A stretch of 64,000 nt of DNA, taken from contig CAMDRO010000001.1 in assembly GCA_945906795.1 (NCBI GenBank), positions 1-64,000 of the forward strand. Reading direction: 5' to 3'. Numbering within the stretch: position 1 is the first letter of the stretch; the number at the start of each line of letters is the position of its first letter. The notes under the pieces were generated by a model. That model saw only the letters and a list, made by a program, of their open reading frames with translations, made no database searches and had not been told where the DNA came from. Made by a program: the position numbers and the translations under genes. Of the stretch, positions 56,223 through 64,000 are shown one piece after another. The stretch comes from Spirosoma fluviale (lineage in GTDB: Bacteria; Bacteroidota; Bacteroidia; Cytophagales; Spirosomataceae).

Positions 56223-58886
56223 ATGAAATTACGAATATTTTTCTTAGGCTTGTTGCTTTTAATTAATTCAAATCTAATATTTTCTCAGGCTTTCCCTCTT
56301 GGTCCTCAAATTCCCAATGTATTAAGATCGGGATATACAAATAGTATTGCGCCTCAACAACCAACCTCCACAAAAAGATCTTATTTGTCTTCTAATAATC
56401 AAAAATTGTATAATGACAGTATTATAACGACTAGAACATCTAATTATAACCTGAATAACAGCGAGGTCGATACGGCTATAATAAGTTTAAGGAAAAAGAT
56501 TTTTGGTTTTTCTATTTTTAATAATAAAGTAGGAGTTTTTGAACCCAATTTGAAAATAGCTACACCTAAATCATATGTTATTGGTCCTGATGATGAATTA
56601 ATTGTTGATATAAATGGATATTCAGAGGAACATTATACTTTAAATGTTAGTCCGGATGGATTTGTTAAAATTAATAGAATAGGCAATATTTATGTTTCTG
56701 GACTTACCATTGAAGAGGCTAAAAATAGAATTATTAAAAAATTATCTCAAATATATGTTGGTCTAAGGTTAAATAGCAATAATTCAAGTACTAGGACACT
56801 TTCCGCTTCTATTTCTTTAGGAAATATTAGAACAGTAAGTGTTACTGTTCAAGGTGAAGTTATGTTTCCGGGTACGTACTCGGTGCCAAGTTTAGCAAGA
56901 GTTATGAATGTGTTGTATTTAGCCGGTGGTCCAAATGAGAAAGGTACTTTTCGGGAAATTCAAGTTATACGTAATAAAAAAGTTTTTGCTACCGTTGACT
57001 TATATGATTTATTGACATCTGGAATTCAAAAAAATGACATTAATATTCAGGACCAAGATATTATTAAAGTTGGCGTATATAAGAGTCGTGTTGAATTAAG
57101 AGGTAAAATTAAAAGAGAAGGTTTGTTTGAAGTTTTGGCACATGAGAATTTTGATTATGTGCTTAATGAATTCGGTGGTGGATTTACAGAAAATGCATTT
57201 AAAGAATTAATAAAAATTAAAAGGTTTACCAATCGAGACTTAAAATTAATAGATTTGAATGCAGAATTTTTTAATTCTTTTCACCCAAATTCTGGTGATG
57301 TGTTTCAAGCAGAATCAATAGATGAAAATCATTATGAAAATAAAGTATCCATCTTTGGAGAAGTTTTTAGGCCAGGAGATTTTTCTTTAGAATCCAGTTC
57401 CACACTACTAAAATTAATAGCGAGAGCCGGAGGTTTAAGAGAAAATTCCTTTTTAGAAAGAGGTGTAATTCAAAGGATTAATTCAGATTTATCAGCTGAT
57501 AATCTGTCATTTAATTTGAAAGATATTATTAATAAAAGATCACCGGATTTAATTTTAAAGCGCGAGGATCAAGTGACTATATTTTCAATTTTAGACTTAA
57601 AAGAGAAATATACGGTGACCATACACGGTGAAATAAATTTAAAAACATTAAAAAAAGCATCAAAAGTAAATAGTGATATTAATAATAATTCATCTAAACT
57701 TGGTATTTCAGAAGATGAACCAAATAGTAAGGAAAATAACCTAAATCAACAAAACAGAAATAATCGATTGGGTAACTCTAATGATAATATCGACAAAAAT
57801 ATATCAAATTTAATAGATGATGAGGGTTATAATATTTTATCGAGTGAAATTTCCGATGAGTTTAAATCTTCTGAAAAAAGTAACGCCTTAATTAATCGAC
57901 AAGTTAAACTGACTCTTCCTTATGCTGATCATATGACTGTTGAGGACGTAATTTTAAAAGCAGGTGGACTTCGTGAATCTGCAGCTACAGGTTATGTAGA
58001 AATTGTTAGGCGAAAGAAAAATATTGGTTTGGATAATCCAAGTTTAATCAATTCACAAATAGCAGAAATTATTAAATTTGGAATTAGTAATAATTTACAA
58101 TTAGATAATACGGCATCTAAATTTGAATTATCTCCATTTGATGAGATTTTTATAAGAACTTCCCCTAATTATGAATTACAACAATTTGTAACTGTTCAAG
58201 GACAAGTAGTTTTTCCAGGAGTATTTGGTTTAGAGCGGAAAGATGAACGTTTAAGTGACATTATTAATAGAGCAGGAGGGTTTAATACCCAAGCCTTTTC
58301 TGAAGGAGCTAAATTAATAAGAAAGAATCATTTAACTGAAATGGGGAAACTTTTACAAATTGAAAATTTTAATGAAAAACAAAATTCTTTTTCAAATGTA
58401 GATCGAGAATTTAATAATACCAATAAAGAAAATGTATTAATCGAGAAAATTGGTATTGATTTAATTTCGGCTATGAAAAATCCTGGTGGTCCAGATGATT
58501 TATTTTTAATAGCTGATGATATTATAGACATTCCCAAAGAACCCCAAACAGTAAAAGTTACAGGTGATGTTTTATATCCTAACAGTGTTAAATTTTCATT
58601 TAATAACACATTTAAAGATTATATTAATAGTTCAGGAGGATTTAAAAAATCTGCAGCCAGAAAATTGTCTTATGTTATTTATTTGAATGGCTCTGTAAAG
58701 CGTGTTAAGTCGTTTGGATTTATTAGATTTTATCCTAAGATTCAAAAAGGTTCTGAAATTATAATTCCAAAAGTAATAAATAATATTACGACAAGTCAAA
58801 ATATAGCAAATATTGTAGGGTTTGTTTCAACAACTATAACTAGTTTAATCGGAATAGTATTATTAATTAATTCAACTACGAAATAA
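56223..58886 (+). CDS. Wza-like polysaccharide export protein with SLBB repeats
   Basis: This 887-residue exported protein has a signal peptide at about residues 1-22 (ending IFSQA). A polysaccharide export (PES) domain begins near 115 with YVIGPDDELIVDINGYSE. Several SLBB beta-grasp units follow, each opening like VTVQGEVMFPGTYSV, VSIFGEVFRPGDFSL, VTVQGQVVFPGVFGL or VKVTGDVLYPNSVKF. Each is followed by an LxxAGG motif. A C-terminal helix (IANIVGFVSTTITSLIGIVLL) ends the protein. Between SLBB units, residues about 475-560 form an Asn/Ser/Asp-rich linker. It is probably the outer-membrane exporter of a capsule-like glycan. A TAATTTTG box at 56186-56193 may be its -7 promoter element. Confidence 0.92.
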   Translation: MKLRIFFLGLLLLINSNLIFSQAFPLGPQIPNVLRSGYTNSIAPQQPTSTKRSYLSSNNQKLYNDSIITTRTSNYNLNNSEVDTAIISLRKKIFGFSIFNNKVGVFEPNLKIATPKSYVIGPDDELIVDINGYSEEHYTLNVSPDGFVKINRIGNIYVSGLTIEEAKNRIIKKLSQIYVGLRLNSNNSSTRTLSASISLGNIRTVSVTVQGEVMFPGTYSVPSLARVMNVLYLAGGPNEKGTFREIQVIRNKKVFATVDLYDLLTSGIQKNDINIQDQDIIKVGVYKSRVELRGKIKREGLFEVLAHENFDYVLNEFGGGFTENAFKELIKIKRFTNRDLKLIDLNAEFFNSFHPNSGDVFQAESIDENHYENKVSIFGEVFRPGDFSLESSSTLLKLIARAGGLRENSFLERGVIQRINSDLSADNLSFNLKDIINKRSPDLILKREDQVTIFSILDLKEKYTVTIHGEINLKTLKKASKVNSDINNNSSKLGISEDEPNSKENNLNQQNRNNRLGNSNDNIDKNISNLIDDEGYNILSSEISDEFKSSEKSNALINRQVKLTLPYADHMTVEDVILKAGGLRESAATGYVEIVRRKKNIGLDNPSLINSQIAEIIKFGISNNLQLDNTASKFELSPFDEIFIRTSPNYELQQFVTVQGQVVFPGVFGLERKDERLSDIINRAGGFNTQAFSEGAKLIRKNHLTEMGKLLQIENFNEKQNSFSNVDREFNNTNKENVLIEKIGIDLISAMKNPGGPDDLFLIADDIIDIPKEPQTVKVTGDVLYPNSVKFSFNNTFKDYINSSGGFKKSAARKLSYVIYLNGSVKRVKSFGFIRFYPKIQKGSEIIIPKVINNITTSQNIANIVGFVSTTITSLIGIVLLINSTTK

Positions 58887-58889
58887 TTT

Positions 58890-59948
58890 ATGTTAAACGA
58901 AGATCAATTTTCATTTAAAAAGGTATTATTTTCTATTTTTTTAATCATTCCATTTTTAAAAATAAATAAATATTTTATATTAATTGGTTGCTGTGTCGGC
59001 ATTTCAATAGGTTTATATTTTGATATAGAAAATAATAAAAGTACTTTATATAAAAGTGAAATTATTTTTATCATGGATAGTGAAGCATCCAATTCCGGAG
59101 GAGCGCTAAGTGATTTAGTAGGATCATTGGGTTTGTCTAGCAGCCTTGGAGCGAGTAATACTTTATTTAGTGGTGAGAATTTCAAAGAATTGCTAAAAAC
59201 AAAAATAATTTATCGCAAAGCGTTGCTTAAAAAAGTTTTATGGAATGGCAAAGAAGATATATTTGCTAATGTATTTTTAAAAAAATCAAGAATAAATGAA
59301 TTCGAATGGAGCAAAAAGTCCAGAGATTTTTATATCCACAGATTTAAATCGTCAGATTTGAATGATTTAAATTTAAATGATAAAAATATATTAGATCAGA
59401 TATATTTACATTTGAGAGAAAAGACAATTGTAAGCACAGTGAATCAAAAATCAAGTTTTTTGACATTAAGTGTAGAAACTCGAAATGATACACTTTCTTA
59501 TATTTGGTCGAAGTTATATTTAAAAACGGTTACTGATTTTTATATTGACACTAAAACTAAAAAATCTAAAGAGGTTCTTAATTTAATGACGAGTAGAGTT
59601 GATTCTTTAAGAACAGCATTATATTATACCCAAGGGAAATTAGCGAATTTTCAAGATCAAAATCAGCAAATTATTTTTCAAAGAGCAAGAATGATAGCGG
59701 ACCGTTTACAAATGAATTCAACTCAATTGCAGGCTATGTATTTAGAATCCGTAAGAATTTTAGATAATTTAAAGTTCTCTCTAGTAAAAGAATCTCCTTT
59801 ATTAAATATTATTTCAGATACTGAATTACCACTAAAACCTTCACCAAAGTCTAATGGCCTAATACCAGTATTAGGTGCTATATTGGGATTTTTCTTTTCA
59901 TGTATTATTATATATTTAATAAACCTGTATAAAGAATTTAATTCTTAA
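58890..59948 (+). CDS. Wzz-like chain-length determinant / polysaccharide co-polymerase
   Basis: This 352-residue inner-membrane protein has one helix near the N-terminus (about 26-47, YFILIGCCVGISIGLYF), a large periplasmic domain with predicted coiled coil near 240-300, and a C-terminal helix (about 325-347). This is the topology of Wzz-type polysaccharide co-polymerases. The segment SGGALSDLVGSLGLSSSLG resembles the Gly/Ser-rich stretch seen in Bacteroidota Wzz proteins. No C-terminal tyrosine kinase domain is fused. It follows the Wza-like gene by 3 bases and precedes the ABC permease. Confidence 0.85.
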   Translation: MLNEDQFSFKKVLFSIFLIIPFLKINKYFILIGCCVGISIGLYFDIENNKSTLYKSEIIFIMDSEASNSGGALSDLVGSLGLSSSLGASNTLFSGENFKELLKTKIIYRKALLKKVLWNGKEDIFANVFLKKSRINEFEWSKKSRDFYIHRFKSSDLNDLNLNDKNILDQIYLHLREKTIVSTVNQKSSFLTLSVETRNDTLSYIWSKLYLKTVTDFYIDTKTKKSKEVLNLMTSRVDSLRTALYYTQGKLANFQDQNQQIIFQRARMIADRLQMNSTQLQAMYLESVRILDNLKFSLVKESPLLNIISDTELPLKPSPKSNGLIPVLGAILGFFFSCIIIYLINLYKEFNS

Positions 59949-59951
59949 ATA

Positions 59952-60755
59952 ATGGCATTTTTAAATATTTTTAATTTTCGATTTTTAAATAGTTTAGAAC
60001 TTTTTTTGATATTATCTAAACGAGATATAAGCGTTAGGTTTAAGCAAACAGCTTTAGGAATGATTTGGGCAATTATTAGGCCTATAACAACCATGCTTGT
60101 ATTTTTATTTGCTTATAAAAATTTAACCAATATCTCTAATATTTCAGGTTATCCCATTCAAATTGTAATATACTCGGGTATTTTGTTTTGGAACTTATTT
60201 GCGAATAGTTTCCAATCTGTTAGCAATTCAATATTGTTAAGTAGTAATTTAATATCTAAAGTATATTTTCCAAGAATGATTATATTATTTTCATCCATTG
60301 CAGTCTCTTTAATTGATTTTCTTTTCGGACTTTTTGTTTATTTTATTCTAGCCTTTTATTTTAATATTAATATTTCTTATAATCTATTTCTATTACCGGT
60401 AGTTGTAGTAATTATATTATTTATCAGCATAGGTTTAGGAGCTATTTTTGCATCTTTTTCTGTTAAAAAAAGAGATCTTTTACAATTAATTCCCATTATT
60501 GTTCAATATGGTTTTTTTGTTACCCCCATTGTTTATACGTCATTAGAATTTTATCTAAAACCTTGGTTTAAAATTTATACGTTTATTAATCCTTTGGTAG
60601 GTTTAGTAGAATTTTTCAGGTTTACATTAATTAGAGGTTATCACGTGCTTTCATTTAATGAAATACTAATTTCCATTTTTTCTTCTATATCAATTTTTAT
60701 ATTGGGTTTATTAGTATTCCATTTTAAAAAGGACACTTTTGTTGATTATTTATAA
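59952..60755 (+). CDS. ABC-2 type polysaccharide exporter permease (Wzm-like)
   Basis: This 267-residue permease has six hydrophobic helices. The N-terminal amphipathic stretch ISVRFKQTALGMIWAIIRPI is the hallmark of the Wzm/KpsM/RfbD family. With the ATPase encoded directly downstream it should move a lipid-linked O-antigen or capsule chain across the inner membrane. The stop and the next start overlap as TAATG. Confidence 0.93.
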   Translation: MAFLNIFNFRFLNSLELFLILSKRDISVRFKQTALGMIWAIIRPITTMLVFLFAYKNLTNISNISGYPIQIVIYSGILFWNLFANSFQSVSNSILLSSNLISKVYFPRMIILFSSIAVSLIDFLFGLFVYFILAFYFNINISYNLFLLPVVVVIILFISIGLGAIFASFSVKKRDLLQLIPIIVQYGFFVTPIVYTSLEFYLKPWFKIYTFINPLVGLVEFFRFTLIRGYHVLSFNEILISIFSSISIFILGLLVFHFKKDTFVDYL

Positions 60756-61975
60756 TGACTAGTATTGTTTCAGTTACTTCAGTTTCGAAAAAATATCAAC
60801 TCCCTTTAACAAAAAAAGAGGTATCTGAATCTTTTTTCAACAAAATATTTAATAGAATAAAGTTTGAAGAATATTGGGCGGTCAAAGATGTTTCATTTAC
60901 TTTAAACAAGGGTGATAAATTGGGGATAATTGGTAATAATGGAGCGGGTAAATCTACATTACTGAAAATTTTAAGTAAAATAACCAAGCCAACAACAGGT
61001 AAGGTTGACATTCAAGGTAAGGTGGCTAGTTTGTTAGAAGTGGGTACTGGTTTTCACCCAGAACTATCGGGTCGAGATAATATTTACTTGAATGGGGCAA
61101 TTTTAGGAATGAGTAAAAAACAGATTACCCAACAATTCGATGAGATTGTAGAATTTGCTGGGGATCAAATTATTAAATTCCTTGATACTCCAGTTAAACG
61201 TTATTCTTCGGGTATGTATGTAAGGTTAGGTTTTGCTATTTCGGCACATCTTGACCCAGATATTTTAATCGTAGATGAAGTTCTTGCCGTTGGTGATGCA
61301 GATTTTCAAAAGAAATCTTTAGGTAAGATGAAAGAAGTCGCATCTAAAGATAAAACCATACTATTTGTGAGTCATAATTTAACTGCAGTGGCTAATTTAT
61401 GTAATAAAACATTGCATTTAGAAAAAGGTTATGTCAAGCAATTTGGTGAAACGGGGGAAGTATTAAATAACTATTTATCTGCAATGCAGAATAATTTGTT
61501 GGAGCAAAGCTTTGATCATATTAATTTAGCTCCTGGCAATGACTTAGTTAAACTTAAATATGCAAAGTTAACTCCGACATTATTTGGTAATCAATTAATA
61601 GCTGATGTAAGAAGTTCATTAAAAATAGATATTGAATTTTGGAATTTATTAGATAATCAAAATTTAAATATTAGTTTGCACATTTTTGCAAGCACAGGCG
61701 AATGCATATTTAATGTTGGAACCTTACCGAAAATATTAGATAAAGGTGTGGTACAGGCTAGTTTAACTATACCTGGATATTTCTTAAATGATGGCAACTA
61801 TCTAGTTTCATTTATGGTTGTTAAAGATAAATCAATAGTTCTATTTAATTTTGAAGAAGTGTTTAATTTTGAAATAGCTGATTATAGGGAAGAAACTACT
61901 TGGTATGGCAAGTGGCCGGGTTATGTTCGTCCCCAATTCGATTTTCCAATTCAACAAGTTTCTCAAATATTATAA
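60755..61975 (+). CDS. ABC polysaccharide exporter ATPase with C-terminal Wzt domain
   Basis: This 406-residue ATPase has a nucleotide-binding domain in residues about 1-245: LGIIGNNGAGKSTLLKIL is Walker A, the signature region is YSSGMYVRLGFAI, and Walker B is DILIVDEVLAVGDADFQ. The C-terminal 150 residues form a beta-sandwich (LKIDIEFWNLLDNQNLNISLHIF) like the Wzt-C domain that recognises the non-reducing end of the exported glycan. The presence of this domain suggests a capped chain whose export depends on a terminal modification. It shares one base with the aminotransferase gene. Confidence 0.94.
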   Translation: MTSIVSVTSVSKKYQLPLTKKEVSESFFNKIFNRIKFEEYWAVKDVSFTLNKGDKLGIIGNNGAGKSTLLKILSKITKPTTGKVDIQGKVASLLEVGTGFHPELSGRDNIYLNGAILGMSKKQITQQFDEIVEFAGDQIIKFLDTPVKRYSSGMYVRLGFAISAHLDPDILIVDEVLAVGDADFQKKSLGKMKEVASKDKTILFVSHNLTAVANLCNKTLHLEKGYVKQFGETGEVLNNYLSAMQNNLLEQSFDHINLAPGNDLVKLKYAKLTPTLFGNQLIADVRSSLKIDIEFWNLLDNQNLNISLHIFASTGECIFNVGTLPKILDKGVVQASLTIPGYFLNDGNYLVSFMVVKDKSIVLFNFEEVFNFEIADYREETTWYGKWPGYVRPQFDFPIQQVSQIL

Positions 61976-63045
61976 TGTTACATGTAACTAAATCTTTTTT
62001 GCCTGATTTAAAAGAATATGTAAAATATTTAGAGAAAATTTGGGGTACTCATCATTTAACTAATGATGGACCTTTTGTTAAGGAATTAGAATATAAATTA
62101 GGTGAGTTTCTTGAAGTAGAGAATTTTATTTTTGTTTCAAATGGTACAATAGCATTACAATTAGCTATCAAAGCTTTAGGGTTAAGTGGAAATATATTAA
62201 CTACACCATTTTCTTATTGTGCTACTACTAATGTTTTAATTTGGGAAGGTTGTACTCCCATATTTGTTGACATAGATCCCGTTTCATTAACCGTTAATTC
62301 GGCACAAATTAAATCTACTGCACAACTAAATTCAATATCAGGCATTCTTACCACGCATGTCTATGGTAATTGTGGCGATCTTGAAAAACAAGAATTACTT
62401 TCCGAAGAAATGGGAATTCCTTTGATTTATGATGGGGCTCATGCCTTTGGTGTAAAATATAAGGGTAAATCGATTTTCAATTATGGTACTGTGAGTACTT
62501 GTAGTTTTCATGCAACTAAAGTATTTCACACCATTGAGGGCGGTGCGGTCATGACCAATGACCATAAGCTAGCAGATAAAATTCGAGGTATTAGAAGTTT
62601 TGGACATAAAAATGATGATTATTTTGACATTGGCATCAATGGCAAAAATTCGGAATTTCACGCAGCAATGGGATTAGTTAATTTTGATCATTTTTCAAAA
62701 ATAAAAAAACACAGAGAAGGAGCTAGTTTACTTTACGATTCTTTATTAAAAGAACCTATTATTAAGTACTTATACAATACAGAATTAGATAGAAATTACA
62801 GCTATTATCCCATCATTTTCACGTCAGAAGAGATCTTATTACATGTCACAGAAAAACTTCATGTTAATCAAATTTATCCAAGACGTTATTTTTATCCTTC
62901 ATTAAATAACTTGCCTACAGTATCAGGAAATGTGTGCATTAATTCCGAAGATATATCTAGACGTATTTTATGTTTACCATTATCAGCGGACATAACAGAG
63001 CATGATATTATAAAAATATCATCCATTATAATGAGTTCACTTTAA
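61975..63045 (+). CDS. DegT/DnrJ/EryC1/StrS family PLP-dependent sugar aminotransferase
   Basis: This enzyme is 356 residues from MLHVTKSFLPDL. The PLP-binding lysine is K182 in SFHATKVFHTIEGGAVM; FIFVSNGTIALQLAIKAL and IYDGAHAFGVKYKG form the cofactor pocket. Members aminate keto-sugar nucleotides for polysaccharides. The ORF track starts 25 codons earlier inside the wzt gene; ATG at 61975 overlaps the wzt stop as TAATG, the same arrangement as the preceding pair. Its product sugar (for example a 4-amino-4,6-dideoxy or 3-amino sugar) cannot be chosen from sequence. Confidence 0.92.
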   Translation: MLHVTKSFLPDLKEYVKYLEKIWGTHHLTNDGPFVKELEYKLGEFLEVENFIFVSNGTIALQLAIKALGLSGNILTTPFSYCATTNVLIWEGCTPIFVDIDPVSLTVNSAQIKSTAQLNSISGILTTHVYGNCGDLEKQELLSEEMGIPLIYDGAHAFGVKYKGKSIFNYGTVSTCSFHATKVFHTIEGGAVMTNDHKLADKIRGIRSFGHKNDDYFDIGINGKNSEFHAAMGLVNFDHFSKIKKHREGASLLYDSLLKEPIIKYLYNTELDRNYSYYPIIFTSEEILLHVTEKLHVNQIYPRRYFYPSLNNLPTVSGNVCINSEDISRRILCLPLSADITEHDIIKISSIIMSSL

Positions 63046-63055
63046 TTGAATCTCG

Positions 63056-64000
63056 ATGTACTTATTAATTTTTATTTCTTTTATCTTACTGAATTATAAA
63101 ATTTCTTCAAAAGTTTCTAATAAATCATTTGAGGAGATTATGATTTTGGGTTTTTTATTTTATTCATCTAGTATTATACTTACAGGCTATTTATTATCAG
63201 AATTTCATTTTTGGAACTCTAGAATTCTTTGGTCAATAATTCCTTTTTTCTTCTCCTATTTTTTATACATTTTATTTAATAAAAAGATATTCCATTCGGA
63301 TGTCATGAATAAATCTGCTTTTAAAATAACAGGTAGTACGATTCAATCCATACATTTAGAATTTTCTAAAATGGATTTATTTGAAAGAATTATCTTCTCG
63401 ATTCTTTTTTGGACCATTAGTATTCTTACCATAACCCAAGTTTATTTAATTTTCAATAGTCCGCCCAATGAATGGGATAGTATGACTGGGCATTTAAATC
63501 GTATTTTGTATTTTTTAAATCAGGGAACCACTGAACACTTTATAGGTACTAACTTTAATATTGACACTTACCCGAAAAGCTTTTGTTCGATTCAGGTATA
63601 TCCATTTTTAATGGGCGGATACAATGAGCATTTCTTTAAACTACCTAATTTTGGTTCTTTTTGGTTGATTTGCTTTGGTACGTATGGTATTTTAAAACAA
63701 ATGGGAGCTTCTTATAAATCGAGGTTATTGGGTAGTTTAATTGTCTTTTTGTCGCCGAACATAATTATGCAATCTATATTAACAGATACCGATATAGTTT
63801 TGGGAGCATATTTAGTTAGCATAATTTACCTCGTATTAGCTTTTAAAAATACTCAGAGACTTATATATGTGTATTTTTTAGGACTAGCTTTTGGATTAGC
63901 ATTAAGTCATAAAATAACTTTTGTATTTTCATTTTTACCTCTTTTAATTATTTACTTATATTCATTTTATTATAAAGCTGATAATAAACTTGGGTACAAA
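63056..64000 (+). CDS. Polytopic GT-C-like membrane protein, 3' truncated by window
   Basis: This frame is open from ATG at 63056 to the right edge (315 codons) and is missing from the ORF track because it has no stop in the window. It begins MYLLIFISFILLNYKIS and has about eight hydrophobic helices. The first large loop after the third or fourth helix reads NSPPNEWDSMTGHLNRILYFLNQG; an acidic residue pair at such a loop is typical of GT-C glycosyltransferases that use polyprenyl-linked sugars. It may therefore add a sugar on the periplasmic side, or act as a polymerase. It follows the aminotransferase gene by 10 bases. Confidence 0.7.
   Translation, partial: MYLLIFISFILLNYKISSKVSNKSFEEIMILGFLFYSSSIILTGYLLSEFHFWNSRILWSIIPFFFSYFLYILFNKKIFHSDVMNKSAFKITGSTIQSIHLEFSKMDLFERIIFSILFWTISILTITQVYLIFNSPPNEWDSMTGHLNRILYFLNQGTTEHFIGTNFNIDTYPKSFCSIQVYPFLMGGYNEHFFKLPNFGSFWLICFGTYGILKQMGASYKSRLLGSLIVFLSPNIIMQSILTDTDIVLGAYLVSIIYLVLAFKNTQRLIYVYFLGLAFGLALSHKITFVFSFLPLLIIYLYSFYYKADNKLGYK

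Noticed and set aside
61900-61974. Upstream 25 codons of the aminotransferase ORF
   Set aside because: They overlap the conserved wzt coding sequence; the TAATG start at 61975 matches the family N-terminus.

Overview
The window looks like a stretch of chromosome from a compact, AT-rich member of the Bacteroidota, most likely order Cytophagales. The evidence is the gene content (a lipoprotein BamA/TamA-like TamL, a DUF3098 protein beside ftsX and uppP, a split transketolase, the miaB / sigma-54 activator / lptE / secG / groES-groEL run), the absence of clear Shine-Dalgarno sequences, and promoter boxes of the Bacteroidota type (TTTG, 19 bases, TAnnTTTG). Genes are packed tightly. Several convergent pairs overlap by a few bases, and two divergent pairs overlap or abut at their start codons. 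No insertion sequence, prophage, CRISPR array or toxin-antitoxin module was seen.

Layout. 1-9 kb holds housekeeping genes: the start of a dihydrolipoamide acyltransferase gene, lepA, an Xaa-Pro aminopeptidase, a methyltransferase, a secreted DUF1080 protein, a 47-residue basic protein missed by the ORF track, hisS, pgi and a 1-Cys peroxiredoxin. At 9.0-9.2 kb on the minus strand lies a tRNA-like RNA gene about 143 bases long. It has an intact acceptor stem, D-arm, anticodon arm and T-arm, but a 74-base variable region, and it carries its own promoter and terminator. It is the most unusual element in the window. 9.3-15.4 kb carries an Lrp/AsnC regulator, sufB, a PLP-dependent deaminase-like enzyme, an RluD-type pseudouridine synthase, a GNAT acetyltransferase, an MFS transporter and a 5'-nucleotidase. 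15.4-22.3 kb is a minus-strand block of chaperonin, protein export, LPS transport and tRNA modification genes plus lolD. 22.4-34.1 kb carries sucC, bcp, split transketolase, tamL, an RNA methyltransferase, a queuosine-precursor transporter, an aminotransferase, two poorly recognised genes (possibly degenerate Bat-type proteins), purC and a STAS protein. 34.3-40.3 kb is gltBD.

Three tRNA genes (Ser-GCU, Pro-UGG, Arg-UCU) follow at 40.4-40.7 kb. Directly after them begins a surface-polysaccharide locus (40.8-47.0 kb: polymerase/ligase, three glycosyltransferases, an acetyltransferase, a TagO/WecA-type initiating transferase). A conserved block (pheA, ribF, truB, uppP, DUF3098, ftsX, bifunctional nuclease, etfAB, a small repeat protein, parE) separates this from a second polysaccharide locus (56.2 kb to the end: Wza-like SLBB export protein, Wzz-like protein, Wzm/Wzt ABC exporter, a sugar aminotransferase and a truncated GT-C-like membrane protein). 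Together the two loci could cover initiation, assembly, modification and export of a cell-surface glycan, with uppP recycling the lipid carrier. Functional calls rest on motifs read by eye; no database search was run.
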